Part shown: in pieces, positions 49,589 through 59,659 of the stretch
Numbering within the stretch: the stretch's first letter is position 1
How the letters are laid out: each line of letters begins with the position of its first letter
DNA from: Mesobacillus jeotgali
Lineage (GTDB): Bacteria > Bacillota > Bacilli > Bacillales > Cytobacillaceae
Length of the DNA stretch: 64,000 nucleotides
Reading direction: 5' to 3'
Assembly: GCF_002874535.1 (NCBI RefSeq)
Contig: NZ_CP025025.1
Location: 4,273,353 to 4,337,352 of the forward strand
Program-made: the position numbers and the translations under genes
The notes under the pieces: generated by a model
Databases searched by the model: none
What the model saw: the letters and a program-made list of their open reading frames with translations, nothing else
Told to the model about the DNA's origin: nothing

Positions 49589-51508
49589 TTAAAAATAAAC
49601 CGGCTCTGGATTCTCGACGACTGCATAGCCGCCGATTTTGGCGACTTCGGCTTTGAAGGCTTCAGATTGGATCACGTTCCTTAACCAGATACCCTTTTCG
49701 CTTTCGAAAAATGCCTTTGTCATCAGTAAATCGTAGTTTTCATCAGAGACCGGGATGAAGTCAAGGCCCATCGCCCTGGCTGCCGGGAAGATTCCGAGTC
49801 CTGCTGCGTTGTCATTTCCCTTTACCTCTGCGGCGACGCTTAGATGCGAGAACATTTCACGGTCATAGCCGTTTACATCGTCTGCACTCAAACCTGCTTC
49901 TTTTAACAATAAATCAAACAATATGCGTGTGCCGGCGCCCTTTTGCCTGTTGGCATAATCTGCGCTTTTTTCGGCAATATCGCTGACGTTCTGAATTCCA
50001 AGTGGATTGCCTTTTGGAAGCAGCCAGCCCTGGGTTCTTTTTAAAAATGGATATAAGACTGCGTCTTGCCCTGCAAGGAATTTCTTTACGTAGGTAACAT
50101 TATATTCTTTTGTCTCCGGGTCTAGCAAATGAATGCCCGCTACATGGGCTTCCCCTTTCCTGATTGCCATTAATCCGGCCATGCTGCCAACATGGGAAGA
50201 AACAATTTTCATGTCGGTTCGCTGCCTTTTGAGCTGGGAGGACAGCAGGTCAATCGTCAGATCATGGCTGCCGCTGAAGACGATTGCGTTCTTGATCTCT
50301 TCGACAGGCCTGTACAGCTCGACCATGACAATGTCTCCTTGTTCATATCCTAGCTCCTCTGGCGGTACGACGAGCAAACCATCCGCACGTACAAGTGACA
50401 TGGTGACGCCCGCCGCGCGTGTCAGCGGGTTGGCGACAAATTGTCCATCCACATAGCCGATATTCATTCGGACAAAGTCCTCCGCCCCCATCGTGGAGAC
50501 GATCCTGCGGCCAAGCTTTACCTCGAGCTTTGGCCTTTCTGGTTCTGGTATTCCTAGATATTTACAAACGAGCGGCCTTACAAACCACTCCAGTGCCATG
50601 TACGCGGAAACTGGGTAGCCCGGTACACCGACGACTACCTTATCTTTAATTTTCCCGAGTATGACTGGCTTACCCGGCCTTGTTGCGACACCATGGGTAA
50701 AAACAGTGCCAAGCTCCTCAAGAATATGAACTGTATAATCCTTTGAACCAGCTGATGACCCGGCGTTGATGACGACAATATCAGATGTCTCCACAGCTTC
50801 CAGCAGTGCTTCCCTGATTTTTTCAGGTTCATCCTTCACGATTGGATGCAGGTATGGCTGTCCGCCCCAATCTTCTACATAATTGCTAAAAACCGTTCCA
50901 TTGAATTCAATGATCCTGCCTGTTGACAGTGAAGAATCCGCGCTTACAAGTTCATTTCCGGTCGGGATGATGGTCACAAGCGGCTTTTTGACGACGGGTA
51001 CCTCTGTAACCTGCGCCGCAAGGAGTGCCCCGAGGTCAGCTGGACGCAATTGATGTCCCTGTGTGAACAGCATTTCTTCCTGGACGATATCCTCGCCAAT
51101 CGGACGGATATGCTGCCATGGTGTTGCCGGCTCGATGATTTCAATCGTCTCATCATCGATGACCTGGATGTTTTCCACCATAATCACCGCATTATATTGA
51201 GGGGGGATCGCATTCCCGGTATCAACATATTCGAACTGTTCACCCATTTTCAAATGGAGCGGACGCTGTTCATGTGCTTCATAAGTATCCTCGGCGTTCA
51301 CGGCAATCCCGTCCATCGCGGATGCATGGTAAAAAGGCATTGAAACATTGGCGAAGACAGGTTCAGCAGTAATTCGGCCAAGGGCGCCGGCAGCCGTGAT
51401 CCACTCTTTTTCCTGAGGCAGGTCGAACGCGGCCAGCACTTCATTCCTGGCTTTTTTGCGCGGCTTGTCCTCAAGATAAATTTTTCGGTTATAGCGTATT
51501 TTATCCAT
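49589..51508 (-). CDS. MoeA-like molybdopterin biosynthesis protein fused to a periplasmic-binding-protein-like domain
   Basis: 639 aa. Residues 1-400 are a MoeA/MogA fold (GSSAGSKDYT and RPGKPVILG, GVPGYPVSAYM). Residues about 410-630 are a substrate-binding-protein-like domain (PF12727 type) with IVFSGSHDLTID and AAGLGIFPAARAMGLDFIPV. No signal peptide, so the second domain probably binds a small anion or cofactor inside the cell. A second, conventional moeA lies 13 nt upstream. Start ATG follows GGGGGAG. Confidence 0.88.
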   Translation of the reverse strand: MDKIRYNRKIYLEDKPRKKARNEVLAAFDLPQEKEWITAAGALGRITAEPVFANVSMPFYHASAMDGIAVNAEDTYEAHEQRPLHLKMGEQFEYVDTGNAIPPQYNAVIMVENIQVIDDETIEIIEPATPWQHIRPIGEDIVQEEMLFTQGHQLRPADLGALLAAQVTEVPVVKKPLVTIIPTGNELVSADSSLSTGRIIEFNGTVFSNYVEDWGGQPYLHPIVKDEPEKIREALLEAVETSDIVVINAGSSAGSKDYTVHILEELGTVFTHGVATRPGKPVILGKIKDKVVVGVPGYPVSAYMALEWFVRPLVCKYLGIPEPERPKLEVKLGRRIVSTMGAEDFVRMNIGYVDGQFVANPLTRAAGVTMSLVRADGLLVVPPEELGYEQGDIVMVELYRPVEEIKNAIVFSGSHDLTIDLLSSQLKRQRTDMKIVSSHVGSMAGLMAIRKGEAHVAGIHLLDPETKEYNVTYVKKFLAGQDAVLYPFLKRTQGWLLPKGNPLGIQNVSDIAEKSADYANRQKGAGTRILFDLLLKEAGLSADDVNGYDREMFSHLSVAAEVKGNDNAAGLGIFPAARAMGLDFIPVSDENYDLLMTKAFFESEKGIWLRNVIQSEAFKAEVAKIGGYAVVENPEPVYF

Positions 51509-51521
51509 GATGCGGCTCCCC

Positions 51522-52754
51522 CTATCTCGTCAAAATTACTGGAACGTATTCGCCTTGTGAAATTCCTTCTTTTTCAGAAACAATCTCGACTATTCCATCG
51601 CTTTTTACCAATGTCGTGATCAGGCCTGACTTGCCAATGATCGGCTCGGCCCACCATTCTCCATCCTTTTCCTCAAGTCTTACCCTGATATAATCGGATC
51701 TTCCTGGTGAGGATGCAATATTTTTAACAATCCTGGCAAAAATTCGCTCGGGCTTATGCTCGATCTTTTCACCCTTCAGCCTCCTGAAAACCCGTTCGCC
51801 AAACAGCTTGAAGATGATCATTGCGGATGCTGGATGTCCCGGAAGTCCAATGACCGGCTTTCCATCTGCAACAGCGAGGATTGTCGGCTTCCCGGGCTTG
51901 ATGGAAATTCCATGGACAAAGACGCCTGGATCTCCAAGTGACTGGATGACCTCCGTCGTATAATCCTTCGTGCCGACTGAGCTTCCTCCTGATAAAATCA
52001 AGCAGTCAGCCTGTTCATACAAATCGCGGGCTTTTTGGGCGAATTCCTGGTAATCATCACGGGTGATTCCGCCGTATATAAATTCGATATCCCACTCATT
52101 GACCAGTCCCTTGACGGTCAAGTAATTGATATCACGAATCTGGCCTGTTTCAAGTGTTTTCGTTTCAAAAGGAACGATTTCGTCCCCTGAAGAAAGGTAT
52201 GCAGCCTTCAGCTTTCGGTAGACTTTAACCTCAGAAACACCAAGTGCCGCCAGTGCTCCAAGCTCCTGCGGCCGCAATCTTGCCCCTTCGGATAAAAGGA
52301 CTTCCCCTGCCTTGATGTCTTCTCCTTTTCTGATGACATTCTCGCCTGGTGCGATTTGCTTGTACGTATTCAACAGTCCGCCGATTTCCTCGCAATGCTC
52401 GATCATCAGCACGCTGTCACTTCCTGGTGGCAGCATTCCGCCTGTCGGTACGTATATTGCCTCGCCCCTGCCTACTGGCTTGACCGCTTCTTCTCCCATA
52501 TGGACCTCGCCGGCGACATTCAGGAAGCCTGGCATCGATTCAGATGAACCGTATGTGTCACGGGCGATGACGGCATAGCCATCGACGGTCGACCGGTCAA
52601 AACCAGGTACATTCTCACCTGCAGTGACATCCTCTGCAAGGATGTAGTGAAGCGCCTCATCAAGAGGACGGATTTCAGTATCCGTGATCTTGCCAATTTT
52701 CTCATCAATTAATGCAAAGGTCTCCTCAACCGTTTTCACTTTGAAAAATTGCAT
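51522..52754 (-). CDS. moeA: Molybdopterin molybdotransferase MoeA
   Basis: 410 aa. Inserts molybdate into adenylylated molybdopterin. Domain motifs: RSTVDGYAV (about 56), PTGGMLPPGSD, ILSGGSSVGTKDYT (about 253), KPGKPTILA and GLPGHPASA. Complete and normal length. Confidence 0.94.
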   Translation of the reverse strand: MQFFKVKTVEETFALIDEKIGKITDTEIRPLDEALHYILAEDVTAGENVPGFDRSTVDGYAVIARDTYGSSESMPGFLNVAGEVHMGEEAVKPVGRGEAIYVPTGGMLPPGSDSVLMIEHCEEIGGLLNTYKQIAPGENVIRKGEDIKAGEVLLSEGARLRPQELGALAALGVSEVKVYRKLKAAYLSSGDEIVPFETKTLETGQIRDINYLTVKGLVNEWDIEFIYGGITRDDYQEFAQKARDLYEQADCLILSGGSSVGTKDYTTEVIQSLGDPGVFVHGISIKPGKPTILAVADGKPVIGLPGHPASAMIIFKLFGERVFRRLKGEKIEHKPERIFARIVKNIASSPGRSDYIRVRLEEKDGEWWAEPIIGKSGLITTLVKSDGIVEIVSEKEGISQGEYVPVILTR

Positions 52755-52785
52755 GCTGACTTACATCCTTTCTAGCACCTGAAAA

Positions 52786-53385
52786 CTATTCTCCGGATTC
52801 CGCCCATTTCTTTGCATCTTCATATTCCTCGGGATGGTTCATATTGAAAAATACCCGATCAAGGCTGCCCTCGAAATAGAGCTGCAGATCTGCCTCATCG
52901 AGAAAGCGGACATTCAGTTTTTCAAGCATATGCTTGATCCTCAAATTTCCGTCTTCAATGCATTCCTTAGCTTCTCTTGCTACCCGTTTTTGATATGCCG
53001 CAAAAAGCGGATGCTGTCTGCCTTCACTGACCGGTACAACTGCATCGTGGTGTTTAAGCGCTTTTACAAGGCTTGAAGCTAGCTCTGATGATACAAATGG
53101 CATGTCACAGGCTACAACGAAATTTTCCTCATAGTCTGATTCCTCTAGTCCCGCATGGATTCCTGCGAGTGGACCAGAACCCGGATACTGGTCTGTTACC
53201 ATTTTAATATTTAAAAACTGATAGGTTTCAGGATCATTCGTTACTAGAATTATATCATCAAATACGTGCTGTAACTCATCCTTAATTCTCTCAATATTCG
53301 TTTTTTCCCGAAATTTCAGGAGAGCCTTGTTCGTTCCCATCCTGCTAGATTTGCCGCCTGATAAAATGATCGCTCCGGCTTTCAT
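52786..53385 (-). CDS. mobA: Molybdenum cofactor guanylyltransferase MobA
   Basis: 199 aa. Makes the GMP-conjugated (MGD) cofactor form needed by formate dehydrogenase. LSGGKSSRMGTNKALL (GTP-binding, residues 8-23) and ACDMPFVS (metal site). ATG at 53385 follows AAGGTG; 24 upstream codons are rejected. Confidence 0.93.
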   Translation of the reverse strand: MKAGAIILSGGKSSRMGTNKALLKFREKTNIERIKDELQHVFDDIILVTNDPETYQFLNIKMVTDQYPGSGPLAGIHAGLEESDYEENFVVACDMPFVSSELASSLVKALKHHDAVVPVSEGRQHPLFAAYQKRVAREAKECIEDGNLRIKHMLEKLNVRFLDEADLQLYFEGSLDRVFFNMNHPEEYEDAKKWAESGE

Positions 53386-53401
53386 CCCACAGCACCTTCT
53401 T

Positions 53402-54211
53402 TTAGTTAGTCTGTTTTGTTTCCCCAGCGGATTTATATCCATGCTCCTGGGCAACAAAGTCCAGGTGGATAGTGTTCAGGTCGAGCATTGCTGGTGTTGG
53501 CTTTACAATATATTGTCTTGTATCAATTACTTTTGTATATCCTTTGCATTCTTCACAAATCTGGATTTGTGCCGCAGATTCGCCTTCGATTGTCAGGATC
53601 TTCACTGTTTCATGATCGTTATTTCCACAGTGTGAGCAGGCTACGCGGCGGTCATTCCAGTGAGCCGAACAACGCGGGCAGTGCAATACTTTCTTTCCTT
53701 CTCCTTCAAGCTGGGCAAGGCGTACAGGTTCTCCGCACACAGGGCAGCCAGCGCCATGGACACCGTGATGAATTTCATCCTGAACCTTAACCGCGGTCAG
53801 CTGGAGATATGGACGAAGAACTGTCTCTGCCACGAATTGCGGAATCCAGCCATCCAGATCATTTTCCTCAGCGAAACTAGCAAAATAAATATAGTTGAAA
53901 GCAAATGCTTCATCAATCCATCTCTTTGCTGTCTCTTCATCTAGTAGATTTTTTAAAGATTGCATCGAGGTTTCAATCTCTGGTTGATACTTCGATAAAA
54001 GAGCACCTATATCCTCTATCCACTGTAAGAATAGGGAAATATCAAAGTCAATTGCCGCTAAAGCAGTGACAGGCACTCCCGCCTCCATTGCCGCTTTATC
54101 AAGGTTTGGCCGGACACAGTCAGGATCCAGTGAAGTCTTCCATTGCTCCTGCAACTCTATGATATCTTTCTGCAATTTCTGATATTCTTTTGAGACAACG
54201 GACTTTTTCAT
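53402..54211 (-). CDS. fdhE: Formate dehydrogenase accessory protein FdhE
   Basis: 269 aa. Rubredoxin-like iron-binding clusters in the second half: CPVCG, CPRC, CSHCG, CEEC. FdhE helps mature exported formate dehydrogenases in E. coli. Position directly downstream of fdnI supports the same role here. Confidence 0.92.
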   Translation of the reverse strand: MKKSVVSKEYQKLQKDIIELQEQWKTSLDPDCVRPNLDKAAMEAGVPVTALAAIDFDISLFLQWIEDIGALLSKYQPEIETSMQSLKNLLDEETAKRWIDEAFAFNYIYFASFAEENDLDGWIPQFVAETVLRPYLQLTAVKVQDEIHHGVHGAGCPVCGEPVRLAQLEGEGKKVLHCPRCSAHWNDRRVACSHCGNNDHETVKILTIEGESAAQIQICEECKGYTKVIDTRQYIVKPTPAMLDLNTIHLDFVAQEHGYKSAGETKQTN

Positions 54212-54297
54212 TGCTGTAGCCCCTCTTTCATTCTAATATTCTAAATTTTGAAGGGAATGGAGCCCGGTCCGGGCAGCCATTCCCTCTATTGATCGTT

Positions 54298-55005
54298 TTA
54301 CGCGCCTTTTTTCTTGTTCTTGTCTTTATCAAGGTCAGGGAAATTGCCCTTCTTGACTTCTTCTTCGTACCATTCTGTATAGTGATCCTTTGCCCACTCT
54401 GCCGGAACTTCACCCGTGATGACGCCAGTGTACCCTGGTCTTGAATTTTTGTGGATGACACTCAGGTAGATATGCCCGACCACTACTGCAATCGCCAGGC
54501 CGAAGCCGACGTTATGAGCTACATATGCCCATTGGACAACTGCTTTCGGGAACAGGTCTGGGAACCACATTGGGAAGCCCGAACCGATGATCAGGATCGC
54601 AGTCAGGATCTGGATGATTGAATTTATTTTTTCACCAGCGTTGAAGAAGGTTTGTTTTACATGCTTGAACTTAAAGCCAAATAGTTCTTTAACGAACTCA
54701 GTGAAAAACTGTATATCTCTCTTCTTCCAAGTAACAAGTTCTTTTCCCCAGCGCAGGAAGCCCTTAGGATCCATGATCAGCCAGATGAACGTCGGCGTAA
54801 TGAAGGCAATCGCGAAAATCCTGTGCAGCAGGCGCGCTCCTTCTGGTCCGCCCAATACTGGATAAAGCCAGTCAAACCATTCTGTATACATTGGCAGGGC
54901 CGTGATGTACAGTGCAAAGAATGAAATGGCGTTCACAGCATGCGCGATTACAAAGCCTTTCGAAAATCGCTTTACCTTTACACCTGAATACTGCGTATTA
55001 CTCAT
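54298..55005 (-). CDS. fdnI: Formate dehydrogenase cytochrome b556 gamma subunit
   Basis: 235 aa with four membrane helices; His residues in IAHAVNAI, LLHRIF, YVAHNVGF and VGHIYLS are candidates for the two haem b ligand pairs. Passes electrons to menaquinone. Start ATG at 55005 follows GGGGGTG; it overlaps fdnH by 8 nt. The open frame extends 23 codons upstream with no support. Confidence 0.92.
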   Translation of the reverse strand: MSNTQYSGVKVKRFSKGFVIAHAVNAISFFALYITALPMYTEWFDWLYPVLGGPEGARLLHRIFAIAFITPTFIWLIMDPKGFLRWGKELVTWKKRDIQFFTEFVKELFGFKFKHVKQTFFNAGEKINSIIQILTAILIIGSGFPMWFPDLFPKAVVQWAYVAHNVGFGLAIAVVVGHIYLSVIHKNSRPGYTGVITGEVPAEWAKDHYTEWYEEEVKKGNFPDLDKDKNKKKGA

Positions 55006-55825
55006 GGCTGCCACCCCCATCCTCTTCATGGCCTTTTCCTTCTTTATTGAATAACTTATTGGACACGAAAGCACCTACAAGTGCCATGCTTGTTGCTCCA
55101 AGCATCATCTTGCCGATTGGCTGTGCGTAGTCCTTCCAGACCACAGCAGATGTTGGAACTTTTGGTTTTTCAGGAAGTCCATAGACAGAAGGTTTTTCAG
55201 CAAGTACGTAAATCGTGTGCGTGCCGCCGACTCCTTCTGGGTTGTAGATCATTGCGTTAGGATACTTATCCTTGATTTCGCTCAGGCGCTTTTCAGCCTT
55301 CTTAAGCATTTCTTCTTGTGTCCCAAATTCCATAGCGTCAGTATGGCAGGTAGTGACACAAGCAGGCTGCATGCCTTCTTCAAGACGATCGACGCACATT
55401 GTGCATTTCTGTGCCTTCTTGTACTCCTTGCCGTTCTTGTCTTTATATGTTGCCAACTGAACAACATCAAATGGACAGTTCTGAACGCAGTAGCCGCAGC
55501 CTACGCATTTATCACTATCTACATTTACAGTTCCAAAATCAGTATAGTGCATGGCTTCTTCAGGGCAAACTTTTACGCAAGCCGCCTCTGAGCAATGGAA
55601 GCAAGAGGAATGGCGGAAAAGGTAATCCAAATTGCCTTTAGAATCTTCGTGTTCAATAAATGACAGCACGTTCCAGGTGTTTGCTGTTACATTAGCGTGA
55701 GATTGGACGCTGCCCTGGAACTTCTCCGGCTCAGCAGGGAGGTCGTTCCAGTTTTTACAGGCGACCATACATGCACGGCAGCCGTCACATTTAGTCACAT
55801 CGACGTATTTAGTATATTCCGCCAT
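54998..55825 (-). CDS. fdnH: Formate dehydrogenase iron-sulfur beta subunit
   Basis: 275 aa. Ferredoxin-type clusters: CDGCRACMVAC (about 14), CFHCSEAACVKVC, CVGCGYCVQNC and CTMC...CVTTC, four 4Fe-4S sites as in FdnH. A single C-terminal helix (about 240-258) would anchor it. Start overlaps the fdnG stop (TAATG). Confidence 0.93.
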   Translation of the reverse strand: MAEYTKYVDVTKCDGCRACMVACKNWNDLPAEPEKFQGSVQSHANVTANTWNVLSFIEHEDSKGNLDYLFRHSSCFHCSEAACVKVCPEEAMHYTDFGTVNVDSDKCVGCGYCVQNCPFDVVQLATYKDKNGKEYKKAQKCTMCVDRLEEGMQPACVTTCHTDAMEFGTQEEMLKKAEKRLSEIKDKYPNAMIYNPEGVGGTHTIYVLAEKPSVYGLPEKPKVPTSAVVWKDYAQPIGKMMLGATSMALVGAFVSNKLFNKEGKGHEEDGGGSHE

Positions 55826-58809
55826 TAGTCAGCCCTCCTTATATCACAGAGGAAAGCCTTATATTCAGGGATCGTCGTGTTTGCGTCCCCGATATGAGGT
55901 GTTAAGCGGTTTGCTGTGTCCCCTGTTGCGTATCCTTTATAGCCAAAGTGCCAAGGCATGCCGACTTGATGAACCTTCTTGCCATTCATCATGTGTGGCT
56001 TGAATCGTTTTGTCACCATTGCATAGGCTTTGATATCGCCACGGGCAGAGCTGACAATGATCTTATCTTTGTTCTTGATGCCTTTTTCCTTCGCTAATTC
56101 TTCACTCATTTCAATATACATATGGCCTGCCAGTTCGGATAGCCATTCCTGGTTACGTGTCATCGAACCGGACTGCCAGTGCTCAGATACCCTGTAAGTC
56201 GTACCGACGATCGGATACTTCTTGCTGTCACCCTTCAGGTTGAAATCGCCTTCGATGATCGCGATAGCAGGGTTGATTTCCTGGCTTGAGAAAGCATTTT
56301 TAACCGGGCTTTCATATGGCTCATAATGTTCAGGGAACGGTCCGTCATTCAGTGTTGGTGCATAGACTCCTGCGACACCGCCGTTGATCATGATGAATGG
56401 ATTCGTTCCGCCTGGATCCGCTGGTGCAACTGTTGGCTTGAAGTCAGGAATGTCATTTCCAGTCCATTTCTTCTGGCTTTCATCCCACCAGATGACTGCT
56501 TTCTTGTCGCTCCATGGCTTTCCGCTTGGATCAGCAGATGCACGATTGTAAAGGATCCTGCGGTTTGCAGGCCATGCAAATGCCCAGTTCAGGAAGTTGC
56601 CGCCGCCAGTGTCCTTGTTATCACGGTTTTTAGCACGGTTCTTTCCTTCTTCTGGATAGAAGCCTGAATAAATCCAGTTACCTGAACTTGTTGTACCGTC
56701 ATCCTTAAGGTCGCCAAAGCCCTTCAAAAGCTTGCCTGTAGTAAGGTCATATCCATTGATTTCCTTACATACAAGATCGATATCCGGATGGTGGCCTTCA
56801 CCATAGTTCCAGTACAGTGCATTAATTGGCTTAGCTGCAGCAGAACTTTCATTCTTATAAAGGCCTTTGATATTCTTGACCAGCATATGGATGATTTCCA
56901 AATCTGCCAGAGATTCTCCTTTTGGATCGATTGCCTTCCAGCGATACTGCATCCAGCGTGAAGAGTTGGATACACTGCCCTCTTTTTCATAGGAGCCTGC
57001 TGCCGGAAGAAGGAATACTTCTGTGTCGATCTCGGATGGGTCACTGCCAGCTTCCTCTTGCCAGAAAGCAGATGTTTCGGTCTCCCATAGGTCAACTGCA
57101 ACCATCCATTTAAGGTTGGACAGTGCTTCTTTTTCCTTGCCTGCATTCGGGCCGCCGACTACAGGGTTTGTTCCAAATAAGAACGCACCTTCCAGTTCGC
57201 CTTTATACATAGCGTTGAACAAATTGATATGAGAGTAGTTCTTGTTTCCTTTTGGAAGGTACTGATAACCAAATTCGTTAGCTTTGGTAGCATTCGGGCC
57301 ATACCAGGCCTTCAGCAAACTGACAAGGAACTTAGGTTTGTTTCTCCAGTAGCCGCCAGAAGGTGTTTCTTTAGTATTGTAGCCTTCTAATGTTGCATGC
57401 TCAGGGATGGCAGTTGGTGTTCCAACATACCCTGGAAGCAGGTGATATAAAAGAGCAAAGTCAGTTGAGCCTTGTACATTGGACTCGCCGCGCATTGCGT
57501 TGATTCCGCCACCAGGCAAGCCGATGTTGCCAAGCAGCAACTGGATGATTCCGAAGGCACGGACGTTTTGTGTTCCAACAGTATGCTGAGTTGTGCCCAT
57601 TGCATACATGATCGTACCCGATTTTCCTATCTTGCTTGTTGAACAAAAAGTTTCACAAACCTTTAGGTAATCTTCTTTAGGTGTTCCAGTTACTGCAATA
57701 ACTGAGTCGACATCATAGCGTGAGTAATGTTTTCTCATTAATTGGAATACAGAACGCGGATGCGTCAGGGTTTTGTCCTTTTTCGGATTCCCTTCCTCGT
57801 CTGTTTCAAAAGCCCATTTCGTCTTATCATACTTGCGGGTTGCTTTGTCATACCCGCTGAATAAGCCATCATTAAACTCAAAGTCTTTCTTTACAATGAA
57901 AGACGCATTCGTATATTCAGCAACATACTCTCTGTGGATCAAGTTATTCTCTAATGCATAGTTGATCATTCCGCCCATGAATGCAATATCTGATCCTGAA
58001 CGAAGTGAAGCGTAGACGTCAGCCTTTGATGATGTTCTCGTGAAACGAGGATCAACAGAGACGATTTTAGCGCCCTTTTCTTTCGCTTTTGTCAACCATC
58101 TAAAAGAGATTGGATGATTCTCGGCAGGGTTCCCGCCCATGATCAATGCACAATCGGTATTTTGCAGATCGCTCCAGTGGTTAGTCATTGCTCCACGTCC
58201 TACTGTAGGTGCCAGACCGGCAACCGTAGAACTATGTCATATTCGTGCCTGGTGTTCGAGATATACGACGCCAAGCCCTCTCATCATTTTTGCAAGCAGA
58301 TATGTCTCTTCATTATCAAGAGCTGCTCCACCTAAGCTCGCGATGGCTTCGGTTTTATTGACAAACATGCCATTTTCTTTTTCAATGAATGTTTTGTCGC
58401 GTGTTTCCTTTGTGCGTTTTGCAATTGTTTCATACATCCAGTCCCAGCTTTTCTCTTCCCATTTCTTGCTTCCAGGAGCACGATATAATGGTTTCGTTAA
58501 GCGCTTCTCAGATGTGTACACTTGCCTGATTGTTGTACCTTTACTGCAAAGTGTGCCTTCGTTGACTGGGCTATCCGGATCCCCTTCCGTATAAACCACA
58601 GTATTGTCTTTTGTGTGTACCAAAATGCCGCATCCTACACCGCAAAATGCGCAAATGGTTGGTGTAACAGTAGCTTTGGCAATCTTGAGTTCTTTCGTTT
58701 GTGCGTGGACCTCTTTTTCGTTAAAGCCCAACTCGACAACCGCCAGGGTAGCCGCAGTGGCTCCTGACAGCTTCAAGAACTGCCGGCGATTCAGGTTGAT
58801 TTCAACCAT
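55825..58809 (-). CDS. fdnG: Selenocysteine-containing formate dehydrogenase catalytic alpha subunit
   Basis: One reading frame of 994 residues with an in-frame TGA at 58237-58239 read as selenocysteine (U191). Flanks are HQARI-U-HSSTVAGLAPTVGRGA, which match the Sec region of E. coli FdnG. Before it: Tat signal NRRQFLKLSG (residues 7-16), 4Fe-4S ligands in CAFCGVGC (53-60) plus Cys88. After it: molybdopterin domains through a family-typical C-terminus. A SECIS hairpin follows the TGA. The upstream 190 codons, 16 linking codons and downstream 788 codons (including stop) are in one frame, so this is not a frameshift. Oxidises formate on the outer membrane face, passing electrons to FdnH and FdnI. 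Confidence 0.93.
58200..58229 (-). promoter_or_regulatory. fdnG: Bacterial SECIS hairpin in fdnG
   Basis: Eleven nt after the TGA the minus strand reads GGU-U-GCC-GGUCU-GGC-ACC: a 6-bp upper stem with a bulged U and a GGUCU apical loop, above a lower stem CUAC/GUAG. The 11-nt distance, bulged U and loop are the SelB-recognition features of the E. coli fdhF element. Confidence 0.85.
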
Positions 58810-58864
58810 TTCTCTCTCTCCTTCCCATTAGTTGCTTAGAACATCCCTAATCCCACAGGTGGTG

Positions 58865-59659
58865 TCAATTTAGTACTTGCTGGGCTTCCCCCCTTTCAAG
58901 TAAATCCTCAGAGGCAGCCGGCGGGTTTAAATCATCATTAATCCTTTTGGCAGATGTATAGACAGTCGCCATTTTCCCACGCAAGTAGCCAACGACTTCA
59001 ATGTTCAGGAATCGGGCTAGCTGAATGGCCTGCTTTGTAGCCGCAGTGCGGGAGCCAATGACGGCAAAACCAAATTTAGCAGCTTTTGACAGCATTTCAT
59101 ATGAAACCCTGCCGGTCGTCAAAAGGACGAGCCGGTCAGGCTGTAAACGCTTTCGGATTGCGTAGCCGATAATCTTGTCGACAGCATTATGCCTGCCGAT
59201 ATCTTCCCGGACTTCAATGCTGCCATCCTCAAGGATGATACAGGCGCCATGCATGCCGCCCGTTTCCAGGTACAGCGGCGAATTCTGCGCAAACTCTGCG
59301 CGTTTTTTTAACAAATATGTCAGCGAATAGGTTTCATCGGAACTCACTTTATTGAACTTTTTGACATCAGTCATCGAAAAGAAAGTCACTCCCCGGCCGC
59401 AGCCCGCTGTATAATGCTTCTTTTTTGAAAACATCTGCTCAGGATCAAAGGAATTACATAATGCCACATTCAATGTTCCGGTCTTTTCGCTAAATTGAAC
59501 ACTGACAACATCCTCCGGTCCGTCAATCAAACCTTCTGAAAAAAGGTAACCATATACCCAGTCTTCCAAATCCTGATTTGTCAGCTGGAATACCGCAATC
59601 TCATATCCATTCAGCTTCAGGCTGATGGGATATTCTTCAGGACAGCCTTTCTTGATCAT
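58865..59659 (-). CDS. fdhD: Formate dehydrogenase sulfurtransferase FdhD
   Basis: 264 aa. FdhD passes sulfur from IscS-type desulfurases to the Mo-bisMGD of formate dehydrogenase. Conserved EDIGRHNAVDKIIGYA and TTGRVSYEM present; the Cys loop reads AGCGRG (Cys87), so the second Cys of the E. coli CxxC is Gly here. ATG at 59659 is 6 nt after AAGGGGTG and preferred over a GTG at 59668. First gene of the block, 55 nt before fdnG. Confidence 0.93.
   Translation of the reverse strand: MIKKGCPEEYPISLKLNGYEIAVFQLTNQDLEDWVYGYLFSEGLIDGPEDVVSVQFSEKTGTLNVALCNSFDPEQMFSKKKHYTAGCGRGVTFFSMTDVKKFNKVSSDETYSLTYLLKKRAEFAQNSPLYLETGGMHGACIILEDGSIEVREDIGRHNAVDKIIGYAIRKRLQPDRLVLLTTGRVSYEMLSKAAKFGFAVIGSRTAATKQAIQLARFLNIEVVGYLRGKMATVYTSAKRINDDLNPPAASEDLLERGEAQQVLN

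Noticed and set aside
58189-58239. fdnG split by a stop codon, that is, a pseudogene or two separate genes
   Set aside because: Both parts are in the same frame, the linking 16 codons encode conserved family sequence, and a SECIS follows the TGA at the right distance.
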